NCBI RefSeq assembly: GCF_020833685.1 | Contig: NZ_JACKZY010000001.1 | Location: forward strand, 1,252,578-1,316,577 | DNA length: 64,000 nucleotides | Origin: Nitratireductor sp. B36 | GTDB taxonomy: Bacteria > Pseudomonadota > Alphaproteobacteria > Rhizobiales > Rhizobiaceae | Direction of reading: 5' to 3' | Shown: positions 19,416 through 29,152 of the stretch, one piece after another | How positions within the stretch are numbered: the first letter of the stretch is position 1 | Layout: each line of letters starts with the position of its first letter | Translations under genes and position numbers: made by a program | The notes under the pieces: model-generated | Database searches by the model: none | What the model saw: the letters and a program-made list of their open reading frames with translations, nothing else | Told to the model about the DNA's origin: nothing

Positions 19416-20861
19416 TCATTGAAAATCGAAGGCGCTCAAACCCGTCACCATTTCGTCAAGCCCCAGAGGCCGCGTCACGGGCGGCTCGGCACGGGCGAGG
19501 CAACCTGCACGCTCACACAGACGGCAGGCCGGACCCACCGGGGCCAGAGCGTGGGTGGGTGCAGCGCCCGCCTTGCCAGGGGCCCCGGGGAGCGCATCGC
19601 CATAGACCACGCTTTCCCGGAAGCCCAGATCGCACCCCAGCAAGATTGCGGTACGGCGCGGACGCTCGGCAAAGGCGCCCTGTGGCCCCTCCAGCGTACG
19701 TGCGATCGTGAGAAACTCGGCGCCATCGGGCATTTCGACAGCTTCCACCAGCACCTGACCGGGCTGCGCAAAGGCGGCATGGATTGCAAGCTTGGGGCAG
19801 CCACCTCCAAACCGTGCCTGTGGAAACCCCTGGGCGCCAGCCTTGCGGAAGCGGTTTCCCGCATGGTCGACCTCAAGCATGAAGAAGGGTACGCCCGAAG
19901 CGCCCGGCCGGGCGAGCGTGGTCAACCGGTTCGCCGCCTGCTCGAACGACACACCGAAACGCGATTTCAGCACATCCACATCGTATCGCGCGCGTTCTGC
20001 CGCCGACAGGAATGCCTGATAGGGCATCATCAGCGCGTGTGCCGCATAGCGCCCGAGTTCAAACCGCGCGAGCCTGCGCGCCTCGTTGCTTGAGAGCTTC
20101 AGCGCCTCGATTTCCGCGGCGATCGCGACTGACATACGCAGCAGGCACGCCTCCATCGCGATCTCGCGCAGCTGATCGGCCGGTGAAAGCCGTTCGGAAA
20201 TGAAAAGGCGCTGCGAATGGCGGTCGTAGCGCCGGCGCCAGTTCGGCATAGTCGCCACGGGAAGCAGGCGCACCACGATGCCGTGCTCCTGTTTCAGCCA
20301 GCCTCTGATGGCTCCGGAAAGATCGTCGCCCGGACCGATCAGCTTGTGGAAGCTTTCCGCCTCTTCTTCGAGAGAGGCAAAATGGTTTGCATGCCGCTCG
20401 AATGTCTCGCGCACCTCGTCAATCGGCAGACGCGTTGCGGAAATGGCGGTGGTGCGCCCTTCCCGCGCAAGCAACTCCGACAGGTCCGACATGCGATCCG
20501 CCTGTTCGCGATAGGCGCGGTAGAGTTTTACGAGCGCTGCCGCGGCATTGGGCGCAGCCTCGGCCACATCCACCAGTTCCTGCTCGCCTGGTAGTTCACC
20601 GGCAAGAAGCGGATCGGAAAAAACTTCACGCAGTGCGGCAAGCGATAACCCCGCCTCGCCCTGCAGTTCATCCGGGTCGATCTTATAAACGGAAGCGAGC
20701 TTCAGAATAAGCGAGACCGTAAGCGGCCGCTGGTTGCGTTCAATCAGATTCAGATAGGATGGTGAGATGCCCAGACCTTCGGCCATCGCCGTCTGGGTCA
20801 AACCCTTTGCTGTGCGAATGCGCCTGATGCGCGGCCCGGCGAATATCTTCTGGTTGGCCAT
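19416..20861 (-). CDS. RamB/PrpR-type (short-chain fatty acyl) transcriptional regulator
   Basis: The 481-residue regulator has an XRE helix-turn-helix at about residues 10-65 (RIRTAKGLTQTAMAEGLGIS, PSYLNLIERNQRPL). An ImmA/IrrE-like middle (about 150-300) follows, in which the peptidase HExxH is replaced by AMEACL. The C-terminal domain holds conserved cysteines, GCPK, GCDLG and CRLCERAGC. Relatives PrpR and RamB control propionate and glyoxylate genes; PrpR senses short acyl-CoA and binds an Fe-S cluster through cysteines of this domain. It is transcribed away from isocitrate lyase across a shared 326-bp region, so it very probably controls aceA and itself. Direct TTTACA repeats at 20960-21019 are candidate operators. 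Confidence 0.9.
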   Translation of the reverse strand: MANQKIFAGPRIRRIRTAKGLTQTAMAEGLGISPSYLNLIERNQRPLTVSLILKLASVYKIDPDELQGEAGLSLAALREVFSDPLLAGELPGEQELVDVAEAAPNAAAALVKLYRAYREQADRMSDLSELLAREGRTTAISATRLPIDEVRETFERHANHFASLEEEAESFHKLIGPGDDLSGAIRGWLKQEHGIVVRLLPVATMPNWRRRYDRHSQRLFISERLSPADQLREIAMEACLLRMSVAIAAEIEALKLSSNEARRLARFELGRYAAHALMMPYQAFLSAAERARYDVDVLKSRFGVSFEQAANRLTTLARPGASGVPFFMLEVDHAGNRFRKAGAQGFPQARFGGGCPKLAIHAAFAQPGQVLVEAVEMPDGAEFLTIARTLEGPQGAFAERPRRTAILLGCDLGFRESVVYGDALPGAPGKAGAAPTHALAPVGPACRLCERAGCLARAEPPVTRPLGLDEMVTGLSAFDFQ

Positions 20862-20902
20862 GATCGAATTCCGTTGTTCTCCGCGGCCCGGCGAGCGGCG
20901 AG

Positions 20903-20951
20903 CGTTCCGGCATGGTTCCTCGGGTCAAGCCCGAGGATCCATGCCGGAACG
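20903..20951. repeat. REP-like imperfect palindrome
   Basis: CGTTCCGGCATGG is mirrored by CCATGCCGGAACG, and inside it CCTCGGG-TCAAG-CCCGAGG forms the top stem. The same stem sequence followed by ATCCATGCC recurs at 55058-55089, so this is a dispersed intergenic repeat. Confidence 0.8.
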
Positions 20952-20959
20952 GTCGTCAC

Positions 20960-21019
20960 TTTACACGACTTTACAAAATTGTTGCACAAATCCGTCCTTA
21001 CATAATTTACAAATTTACA
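20960..21019 (+). promoter_or_regulatory. Four TTTACA direct repeats between the regulator and aceA
   Basis: TTTACA occurs at 20960, 20970, 21006 and 21014. The first pair is spaced 10 bp, the second 8 bp. They sit about 175-230 bp before aceA and 100-160 bp before the divergent regulator. They are candidate operators for that regulator; the known RamB motif is AT-rich with a TTTGC/TTTAC-like core. Confidence 0.45.
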
Positions 21020-21187
21020 CGCCTTCTCTGTCAAATTCCAGACATGCTGACACGAAATTTTCCAGAAAAATCGGGTTTTTTCTACATCTTCACTGCGCCG
21101 CAATGTAAATCCTGTAACGAAATCGGAGCGCAAAGGCAGACCGCCAGAATGCTCCGTCAGCGAAACAGATTCCGTACGGAGGCAATC

Positions 21188-22477
<1,290 letters not shown>

Positions 22478-22513
22478 CCCAATGGCCGAAAGGGCCAGGA
22501 AAGGAGAACGGAA

Positions 22514-22759
22514 ATGACACCGAACACCCGCGTCAAGGAACGAGCAGAGGAACAGGCAAGCGCCATGTCGTCCGACCAACAGGCTCTGATCCGCATGGTG
22601 GCAAACGATCTGCACAGGCTTAATCAGGCGGTCATGAAAGCGGTCGATTCCGGTGTGTCCGTGGAACTGGTCCGCTCAGCACGCCACCATGGCGGTGAGG
22701 GAAACTGGGGCGACCTCTTGGTGCCGGTCATCGTCACCAATCGTCTGGCCGGCTCCTGA
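22514..22759 (+). CDS. Small protein of unknown function downstream of aceA
   Basis: The 81-residue reading frame has a strong ribosome site (AGGAAAGGAGAACGGAA) and ends 25 bp before the terminator, so it is probably made from the aceA mRNA. The protein is charged and helical in its first half (MVANDLHRLNQAVMKAVDSG) and ends in GNWGDLLVPVIVTNRLAGS. It has no signal peptide or membrane segment. I do not recognise the family. Position suggests a link to the glyoxylate bypass, which is untested. Confidence 0.75.
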   Translation: MTPNTRVKERAEEQASAMSSDQQALIRMVANDLHRLNQAVMKAVDSGVSVELVRSARHHGGEGNWGDLLVPVIVTNRLAGS

Positions 22760-22784
22760 CACCAGCCTGACGACCTCCAGTCGA

Positions 22785-22819
22785 ACGCCCGCGCACGGTC
22801 TCCCGCGCGGGCGTTTTTA
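22785..22819 (+). terminator. Rho-independent terminator of the aceA transcript
   Basis: AACGCCCGCGC (22785-22795) pairs with GCGCGGGCGTT (22806-22816), followed by a T-run. It is well placed after the small gene. Confidence 0.9.
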
Positions 22820-23043
22820 TTTCACGGGGGAGCAGCCTCGTAGCATGATCAAACAATAGAATGATTCAACTTTGATTTAGATTTCGGCGCAAGGGCGGAA
22901 GGCGGCACCGCTAAACACACCAAGCCAAGAACATGTTGATTCTGACGGAATTGTAACTTGACTTCTCAACTACAGTAATAATGATTTCTTGAACAATTCA
23001 ACTGGGCATTGAAGCCCGCATTCCAGTTGATGGCGAACGTCAG

Positions 23044-23502
23044 ATGATAGAGAAAGACGCAATCGGCAGGCTTTCAGCCGACACGGAAGGCGCGGCAGCC
23101 AGAGTCTGCGTTGCCGACCCCACGCAGGCTCTGGTGGTTGCGGCTTCTCCGGTCAATCGGATCGTTCTTTCGAGGATTGCTCAACGCGCCTATCTGAAGG
23201 TTCAGGCCATGGAGCCGGCGGAAGCGCGCCGCATATTGTCATCTTCATCGCCGCTATCCCGTCCGGGTCTCGTGATCGTGGATATCGATGCACAGGTGCA
23301 GCCCTCGGACACGCTGTTCCTCCATCTGGAGCAGCATAGAAGCGCCTCGCCGCGCCGGCTTCCTTTTGTCATCACCATCATCCCTTCCCGCCTCGGGACG
23401 GCTCCTCAGGCTGACCATGTGGACGCGCAGGTGGTCCGACCGGTAACACCAGAGGCACTGCAACCGGTTATTCAACGCCTGTTGACCGCTGTCCGGCCTT
23501 GA
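23044..23502 (+). CDS. Degenerate response-regulator receiver protein
   Basis: The 152-residue protein has a receiver-like beta/alpha pattern: ALVVAASPVNRIVLSRIAQRAYLKVQAMEPAEA, then GLVIVDID, then DAQVVRPVTPEALQPVIQRL. The central aspartate D80 in VIVDID remains. The acidic pair after strand 1 is replaced by A34-S35 and the usual lysine of strand 5 by arginine, so Mg-dependent phosphorylation is doubtful. There is no output domain. It precedes the glutamine-synthetase-like gene by 71 bp and probably shares a transcript with it and the amine oxidase. The 180 bp upstream are AT-rich and probably hold the promoter. Its role, perhaps as a protein-interaction module, is unknown. Confidence 0.75.
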   Translation: MIEKDAIGRLSADTEGAAARVCVADPTQALVVAASPVNRIVLSRIAQRAYLKVQAMEPAEARRILSSSSPLSRPGLVIVDIDAQVQPSDTLFLHLEQHRSASPRRLPFVITIIPSRLGTAPQADHVDAQVVRPVTPEALQPVIQRLLTAVRP

Positions 23503-23573
23503 GACTGGGCTCTTCCCTTTCCTTCAGACCCAAGTCTATACTCCGGCATCCAAACAATAATCCCTGGTGATTG

Positions 23574-25007
23574 ATGCCTGACAGGAAGAAGCTAGCCCGC
23601 CGCGCCGGTCGAGGTGAATCCGTACGCGCGCCCGCATTTCTGAAAAACCTTCGCGGTGTGAAGGACTGGAAGCAGGCCACGGCCTGGCTGGAATGGCGCG
23701 GCATCGAGGACATTGAGTGCATCACACCCGATCAGGCCGGTGTTGCCCGCGGCAAGATGATGCCCTCCAAGAAATTCACGTCGAACACGTCGCTGGCGCT
23801 GCCCTCGGCCGTCTTCATGACGACGATTTCCGGCGAGTATCCCGAGAACAGCGGCGATTTCGTCTATCCGGAAGACGATGGTGACCTGAAGCTCCTGCCG
23901 GATCTCTCCACGCTCTCTTCGGTCCCGTGGGAGACCGATCCGACCGCTCAGGTCATTTGCGATCTCGTGCACCAGGATGGGCGCGATGTTGCGTTCAGCC
24001 CGCGCAATGTGTTGAAACGCGTGGTGGCCGAATATGCCAAACACGGCCTGAAGCCCATCGTCGCGCCCGAAATCGAATTCTATCTGGTTCACAAGAACCC
24101 CGATCCGGACTATCCGCTCACTCCGCCCGTCGGGCGCTCCGGTCGTCCCATCGGTGGCGGTCAGGGTTATTCCATTGCCGGCGTCAACGAGTTCGACGAA
24201 CTGATCGACGACATCTACCATTTCTCCGAAGGCCAGGGTCTCGAGATCGACACGCTGATCCACGAAGAGGGCGCCGGCCAGCTCGAGATCAACCTGCGCC
24301 ATGGCGACCCGATCGAGCTTGCCGATCAGGTGTTCATGTTCAAGCGCACGATCCGCGAGGCAGCGCTGAAGCACGATACCTACGCGACCTTCATGGCCAA
24401 GCCGATCCAGAACCAGCCGGGTTCGGCGATGCACATTCACCAGTCGGTGGTGTCGCTTAAAACCGGCCAGAACGTCTTTTCCGATGAGAAGGGCGAGGAG
24501 ACTGACACGTTCCGCCACTTCATCGGCGGGCTGCAAAGGCACATTCCCAACGCCCTCATCATGCTGGCGCCCTATGTGAACTCGTATCGCCGGCTCACCC
24601 AGGGCACGGCGGTTCCCGTCAACACACGCTGGGGCTATGACAACCGCACCACGGCGTTCCGTGTGCCGCGCTCCGATCCCGCCGCGCGGCGCGTGGAAAA
24701 CCGCATTCCCTCCTCCGATGCCAACCCCTATCTGGCGCTGGCGGCCTCGCTCGCCTGTGGCCTTATCGGCATTCTGGAGAAGAACAGGCCCGATGCGCCC
24801 GCCGGGACCGCCGTCAACCAGGATGAAATCGAACTGCCGCGGGGCCTTCTGGAAGCTGTCGCCCTGTTTGAGGATGACGAGAGCCTGAAGGAGATGCTTG
24901 GAGCCCCCTTCGTCTCCACCTTCGCGGCGATCAAGCGGGCAGAGTTCGAGACCTTTATGCAGGTCATCAGCCCGTGGGAGCGCGAATACCTGCTGCTCAA
25001 CGTTTAG
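23574..25007 (+). CDS. Glutamine synthetase-fold enzyme, PuuA-like (gamma-glutamylputrescine synthetase)
   Basis: The 477-residue protein contains the GS fold: beta-grasp part GIEDIECITPDQAGVARGKMM, then VAPEIEFYLVH, SAMHIHQSVV, and RRVENRIPSSDANPYLALAA. It lies immediately before a PuuB-like oxidase, so ligation of glutamate to putrescine or a similar amine with ATP is the likely reaction (Puu pathway); ammonia-dependent glutamine synthesis is less likely. ATG 23574 is chosen; a TTG one codon earlier is also in frame. The 16-bp sequence at its stop codon, 25005-25020, matches the tip of a mobile element elsewhere in the window. It differs clearly from the paralogue at 16857 in its N-terminal part. 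Confidence 0.9.
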   Translation: MPDRKKLARRAGRGESVRAPAFLKNLRGVKDWKQATAWLEWRGIEDIECITPDQAGVARGKMMPSKKFTSNTSLALPSAVFMTTISGEYPENSGDFVYPEDDGDLKLLPDLSTLSSVPWETDPTAQVICDLVHQDGRDVAFSPRNVLKRVVAEYAKHGLKPIVAPEIEFYLVHKNPDPDYPLTPPVGRSGRPIGGGQGYSIAGVNEFDELIDDIYHFSEGQGLEIDTLIHEEGAGQLEINLRHGDPIELADQVFMFKRTIREAALKHDTYATFMAKPIQNQPGSAMHIHQSVVSLKTGQNVFSDEKGEETDTFRHFIGGLQRHIPNALIMLAPYVNSYRRLTQGTAVPVNTRWGYDNRTTAFRVPRSDPAARRVENRIPSSDANPYLALAASLACGLIGILEKNRPDAPAGTAVNQDEIELPRGLLEAVALFEDDESLKEMLGAPFVSTFAAIKRAEFETFMQVISPWEREYLLLNV

Positions 25008-25020
25008 GGTCAGGACCCAT
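25005..25020 (+). repeat. 16-bp copy of the MITE tip at a gene junction
   Basis: TAGGGTCAGGACCCAT here is identical to 47935-47950, the outer end of the palindromic element. It supplies the TAG stop of the glutamine-synthetase-like gene, the AGGA ribosome site and the first two bases of the ATG of the oxidase gene. Confidence 0.7.
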
Positions 25021-26305
25021 GCCCTACCAGTCGCCCGTTTCACCCGGCCTCTCCTGGTATGAAGCGACCGTTGGCGCCCGTCCAGAATATCCAGCCCTTG
25101 ATGGCGACAGTCGCGTCGATGTCGCCGTCATCGGCGGCGGGTTCACCGGCCTTTCCGCGGCTGCGCATCTTGCAAAGGCAGGCGTCAACGTTGCGCTGAT
25201 CGAGGCGCACCGTTTTGGTGACGGTGCATCAGGCCGCAATGGCGGGCAGCTCGGCACCGGCCAGCGCGCCTGGGCCGAGGAACTGGAAGCCGAGCTCGGC
25301 TTTACCCGTGCAAGAGCCCTGTTCGACCTCGCCGAAGAGGCCAAGGCCCATCTGCTCGATTTCGCCGCCGCCAACGCCATCGAGATCGACTATCGGCCCG
25401 GCCAGCTTTCGGTGGTTCACAAGAGGCGCTATCTGGATGAATACCGCCGACACGCGGACATCATGCGCGACCGCTTCGGCTATCCCCATATCACCTATAT
25501 GGACGAGGCCCAGACCGCCCAACGCCTTGGCTCGACACGCTATTTCGGGGGCATTCGCGACACCGGCACCGGCCATATCCATCCACTCAAACTGGTGGTT
25601 GGCACCGCACGCGTGGCAGCGGAGGCTGGCGCAAAGCTCTTTGAAAACACTCCCGCCACGAAGATCGCTTCAGATGCTGGCGGTGTGCGCATTGTGACGC
25701 CCACCGGCACAATCACCGCCGAAAAATGCCTCATCGCCACCAATGCCTATGGCGGCGATCTGGAACCGAAGAGCGCGGCCCATGTCATGCCGATCGGCTC
25801 CTTCATCGGCGCCACGCCGCCGCTCGGCGACGACAGTCCGGTCCTTCCGGGAGGCGAGGCAGTGGATGATTCCCGTTTCGTGGTGCGCTATTTCCGGCGC
25901 TCTGCCGACGGGCGCCTGCTCTTCGGCGGGCGTGAAATCTATGCGCCCGGCGAAGACAAGGCGATCCACCACCACATCCGCCGCCAGATCGCAGAGCTTT
26001 ATCCGGCCTTGAGCGATGTGGAGCTCACCCATGCATGGGGTGGTTATGTGGGCATTACCATGCCCAGAAAACCCTATGTGCGTGAGGTCATGCCCAACGT
26101 GATCTCCGCCGGCGGCTATTCGGGCCATGGCGTCATGCTGTCGAACTTTGTCGGCAGGCTTTATGCCGAAACCGTGTGCGGAAACCGTGATCGGCTCCAC
26201 CTTTTCGAAGAGCTGAAGATACCGCCCTTTCCGGGAGGTGGGCGCCTGCGCCCGATCCTGTTGTTCCTGGCGCTCAACTGGTACGCCCTGCGCGATCGCC
26301 TTTAG
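25019..26305 (+). CDS. FAD-dependent amine oxidoreductase, PuuB-like (gamma-glutamylputrescine oxidase)
   Basis: This 428-residue protein belongs to the DAO flavoprotein family. The FAD motif VAVIGGGFTGLSAAAHL is at residues 36-52, ending in the ribose-binding E62, and SGRNGGQLGTG follows. The second FAD contact is WGGYVGITMPRKP and the C-terminal SAGGYSGHGVMLSNFVG closes the fold. PuuB oxidises gamma-glutamylputrescine to the aldehyde with release of ammonia and peroxide. Assignment rests on family plus the adjacent PuuA-like gene. ATG 25019 lies 11 bp past the upstream stop, preceded by CAGGACCC, which suggests coupled translation. PuuC and PuuD are not adjacent; the aldehyde dehydrogenase at 29153 is a possible but unproven partner. 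Confidence 0.9.
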   Translation: MPYQSPVSPGLSWYEATVGARPEYPALDGDSRVDVAVIGGGFTGLSAAAHLAKAGVNVALIEAHRFGDGASGRNGGQLGTGQRAWAEELEAELGFTRARALFDLAEEAKAHLLDFAAANAIEIDYRPGQLSVVHKRRYLDEYRRHADIMRDRFGYPHITYMDEAQTAQRLGSTRYFGGIRDTGTGHIHPLKLVVGTARVAAEAGAKLFENTPATKIASDAGGVRIVTPTGTITAEKCLIATNAYGGDLEPKSAAHVMPIGSFIGATPPLGDDSPVLPGGEAVDDSRFVVRYFRRSADGRLLFGGREIYAPGEDKAIHHHIRRQIAELYPALSDVELTHAWGGYVGITMPRKPYVREVMPNVISAGGYSGHGVMLSNFVGRLYAETVCGNRDRLHLFEELKIPPFPGGGRLRPILLFLALNWYALRDRL

Positions 26306-26335
26306 AGGCAGAATGCTCACCGTTGCATTGCGGTC

Positions 26336-26460
26336 GTGCGTGGTTCGACAAGCTCACCATGAGGGTGGGTAGAGACCTGCAGGAACAATCCCAGCATCGC
26401 GTGGCCAGCCATTCTTGCACGCGCCCACATCCCTCATGGTGAGCTTGTCGAACCACGCAC
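26336..26460. repeat. 30-bp perfect inverted repeat between convergent genes
   Basis: The arms at 26336-26365 and 26431-26460 are exact inverted copies around GTTCGACAAGCTCACCATGA, separated by 65 bp. They lie between the oxidase and carrier genes, which end towards each other. This is a dispersed rhizobial-type repeat; a related arm sequence (TTCGACAAGCTCA) recurs at 36210. It may also act as a bidirectional transcription stop. Confidence 0.85.
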
Positions 26461-26482
26461 CACGCACAACGTCGTCACCACG

Positions 26483-28255
26483 CTACAACGGCCAGAAGAA
26501 CAGGATTGCCGGCACCGACACCGCAATGATCAGCACTTCCAGCGGCAGGCCCATGCGCCAGTAGTCACCGAAGCGATAACCGCCCGGCCCCATGATGATC
26601 GTGTTGTTCTTGTGTCCGATGGGCGTGAGGAAGGCGCAGGAAGCAGCAACGGCCACACCCATCAGGAAAGGATCAGGCGAAACATCGAGCCCCTTGGCGA
26701 TGGAAAGCCCCACCGGGGCGGCGATCAGCGCCGTCGCCACATTGTTCAAAAAATCCGAAAGCGTCATCGTCACGATCATCAGGATCGCAAGGATCGCCCA
26801 GGCGGGCAGAGCGCCCGTGAGCGAAAGAATGGAATCGGCAATCAGCTTGGTGCCACCGGAATCCTCGAGCGCCAGCCCAAGCGGAATGAGCGATGCCAGA
26901 AGCACGATCACCGGCCATTCGACGGATTCATAAACTTCGCGCGCGCCGACCACGTTGAACAGCGCATAGATGGCGACTGCCCCGGCAAGCGCCACGGCAA
27001 GCGGCATCAGGCCCATCACGGAAAGCGCCACCGCAGCCGCAAAAACACCAACGGCAAACAGCGCCTTGCCGCGCTGGATCACCGTGTGGCTCTTTTCAGC
27101 GAGCGGCAGCACGCCCAGCCAGTCGGCTGCATCGTTCACCCGGCTTTCGGGACCCAGAAGAAGCACCACGTCACCCGGCTTGATGACGAGCTTTCGCACC
27201 CGCTCGCGAAATCTGCGCCCCTGACGCGAGACACCCAGTAGCGTCACGCCGCGGCGATAAAGCAGCCGCAGATCGTTCGCGGTGCGTCCCACCATATGGG
27301 CGTTGTCGGGAACGATGGCTTCCACCAGCACCAGAGACTTGCCGCGAATGCCACCGTGTTCTTCGGAACCCGGTGCATCGAGGTCAGCAGCGCCGATAAA
27401 AGCTTCAATGGATTTCGGATCGCCTTCGAGAATGACGTGATCGCTCTTGCGCAATTCCTCGCCGGCGGCAAATCCCGGCAGGCGCTTGCCGCGCCGCACA
27501 AGGCCGAGAACGGTCACATCGTGCTCATCGGCAAGCGGGTAGAGTTCGCTGACGGCCTTGCCGATGAAACCGGACTTTTCCTTTACACCCGCTTCCGCAA
27601 CGAACAGGCCCGCCGCACCATCTTCACCGACAGCCGCCGCCTGTCCAGTATCGGGGATCAGCCGCCACCCGACCGTTGTCACGAACGCGATGCCGACAAT
27701 GGCGCACACCAGCCCCACCGGCGAAAAATCGAACATCGAAAAGGATTCGCCCAGCGCCCGCCCGCGAAACTCGGCAATGACGATGTTGGGCGGCGTGCCG
27801 ATCAGCGTGATCATGCCGCCCAGGATCGTCGCAAAGGATAGCGGCATCAGCGATTGCGAGACGGGGCGCTTGGCCTTTTTTGCCGCCTCGATGTCGAGGG
27901 TCATCAGCATGACCAGCGCGGCCACATTGTTGATGACGGCCGAAAGCCCCGCGCCAATCACCGACATGAAGCCGATATGCGTGGAAAGGGAACGTCCCGA
28001 CGAGAGCACGAAACGTGCGATCAGTTCCACCGCGCCCGCGTTCATCATGGCGCGTGAGACGATCAGCACCAGAGCGATGATGACCACAGCCTCGTGGCCG
28101 AAGCCCATGAATGCGTCATGCGCATCCACAACACCCGCCACCACCGCGATGATCAGCGCCGCGAAGGCCACCAGATCATAGCGAATGCGACCCCAGACAA
28201 GGAAAGCAAAGACGACGCCCAGCAGACTGAAAAGAAAGATCTGCTCATAGGTCAT
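26483..28255 (-). CDS. SLC13/DASS-family anion transporter with RCK_C domains
   Basis: The 590-residue inner-membrane protein has about eleven hydrophobic helices in two halves. Between them (about residues 205-370) is a soluble block with two RCK_C (TrkA-C) type domains, VSELYPLADEHDVTVLGLVRRGKRL and ANDLRLLYRRGVTLLGVSRQG. The helices carry the family's SLTPIG-like motifs, GTPPNIVIAEFRG and SCAFLTPIGHKNNTIIMGPGG. Relatives carry sulfate, dicarboxylates or other anions with Na+ or H+; the substrate cannot be read here. The start at 28255 follows CAGGGGGCAC. It is a single gene, converging on the oxidase. Confidence 0.9.
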   Translation of the reverse strand: MTYEQIFLFSLLGVVFAFLVWGRIRYDLVAFAALIIAVVAGVVDAHDAFMGFGHEAVVIIALVLIVSRAMMNAGAVELIARFVLSSGRSLSTHIGFMSVIGAGLSAVINNVAALVMLMTLDIEAAKKAKRPVSQSLMPLSFATILGGMITLIGTPPNIVIAEFRGRALGESFSMFDFSPVGLVCAIVGIAFVTTVGWRLIPDTGQAAAVGEDGAAGLFVAEAGVKEKSGFIGKAVSELYPLADEHDVTVLGLVRRGKRLPGFAAGEELRKSDHVILEGDPKSIEAFIGAADLDAPGSEEHGGIRGKSLVLVEAIVPDNAHMVGRTANDLRLLYRRGVTLLGVSRQGRRFRERVRKLVIKPGDVVLLLGPESRVNDAADWLGVLPLAEKSHTVIQRGKALFAVGVFAAAVALSVMGLMPLAVALAGAVAIYALFNVVGAREVYESVEWPVIVLLASLIPLGLALEDSGGTKLIADSILSLTGALPAWAILAILMIVTMTLSDFLNNVATALIAAPVGLSIAKGLDVSPDPFLMGVAVAASCAFLTPIGHKNNTIIMGPGGYRFGDYWRMGLPLEVLIIAVSVPAILFFWPL

Positions 28256-28382
28256 GCATGTGCCCCCTGCCTGCGGACGCCGATTGTCTCAATCGCGCCC
28301 GGTTAAATGAACCGACAATAAGGAATTCCTCATGAGAGGTCTGGTTCCCCAGTTTGCGGAATCCCTTTTCAAGCCCGCATGT

Positions 28383-29132
28383 TCAGATGCAGCGTCCGCC
28401 GTCCACTTCCAGCGCAACACCGGTGATGAATTCCGCTTCATCGGAAGCAAGCCACAGGGCCGCATTGGCAATGTCGAGCGGTGTGGAAAGCCGGCCAAGC
28501 GGAATGGAAGCGCGGAACTGTGCGCGCTTCTCCGGCGTGTCCTCGCCCATGAACTGATCGAGCATGCCGGTTTCGCCCGCCACCGGGCAAAGGCAGTTCA
28601 CGCGGATGTTCTGCGGAGCGAGTTCCACCGCCATCGACTTGGTCGCGGTGATCGCCCAGCCCTTCGAGGCATTGTACCAGGTGAGACCTGGACGCGGGCG
28701 CAGACCGGCTGTCGATGCGGTGGTGATGATCGAGCCGCCGCCCTGCTTGTCCATGATCGGCACCACGGCCTGGGCTGCGTGATAGATCGCCTTCATGTTG
28801 ACGGCGGTGATGAGATCGAAGGTTTCCTCATCGACCTCGAGCATGGGGCCATTGCGATGCGTATAGCCTGCATTGTTGACCATGATGTCGAGCCGGCCAT
28901 GGGCCTGCATGGCGGCATCCACCATCGCGTCCACATCGGCTTTCATGGACACATCGGCGGTGACAGGCAGCGCAGCCTCACCAATCTCGCCGGCGATCTT
29001 TTCCGCACCCTTCGCATTCAGATCGGCGACGATGACCTTCGCGCCTTCCTCGGCGAAACGCTTTGCCATTCCTGCGCCAAAACCGGACGCCGCGCCGGTG
29101 ATGACGGCGACCTTGCCTTCAAGTCGTGCCAT
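28383..29132 (-). CDS. SDR-family oxidoreductase
   Basis: This is a 249-residue classical short-chain dehydrogenase. The cofactor motif TGAASGFG is at residues 12-19, D37 after strand 2 (VIVADLNA) favours NAD, NNAG is near residue 85, and the catalytic Ser (TTASTAG) and YNASK follow. The ending GVALEVDGGRCI is typical. The substrate is an unknown alcohol or ketone. It lies 20 bp after the aldehyde dehydrogenase on the same strand, so the pair may oxidise an alcohol through an aldehyde to an acid. Confidence 0.92.
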   Translation of the reverse strand: MARLEGKVAVITGAASGFGAGMAKRFAEEGAKVIVADLNAKGAEKIAGEIGEAALPVTADVSMKADVDAMVDAAMQAHGRLDIMVNNAGYTHRNGPMLEVDEETFDLITAVNMKAIYHAAQAVVPIMDKQGGGSIITTASTAGLRPRPGLTWYNASKGWAITATKSMAVELAPQNIRVNCLCPVAGETGMLDQFMGEDTPEKRAQFRASIPLGRLSTPLDIANAALWLASDEAEFITGVALEVDGGRCI

Positions 29133-29152
29133 TTCAAAATTTCCTGTCAGTG

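Noticed and set aside
20862-21187. Riboswitch in the aceA leader
   Set aside because: The 5' region contains a REP palindrome and short direct repeats only; no conserved riboswitch core was recognisable.
23592-25043. 483-codon minus-strand frame over the GS-like gene
   Set aside because: Antisense shadow of a clearly recognised gene.
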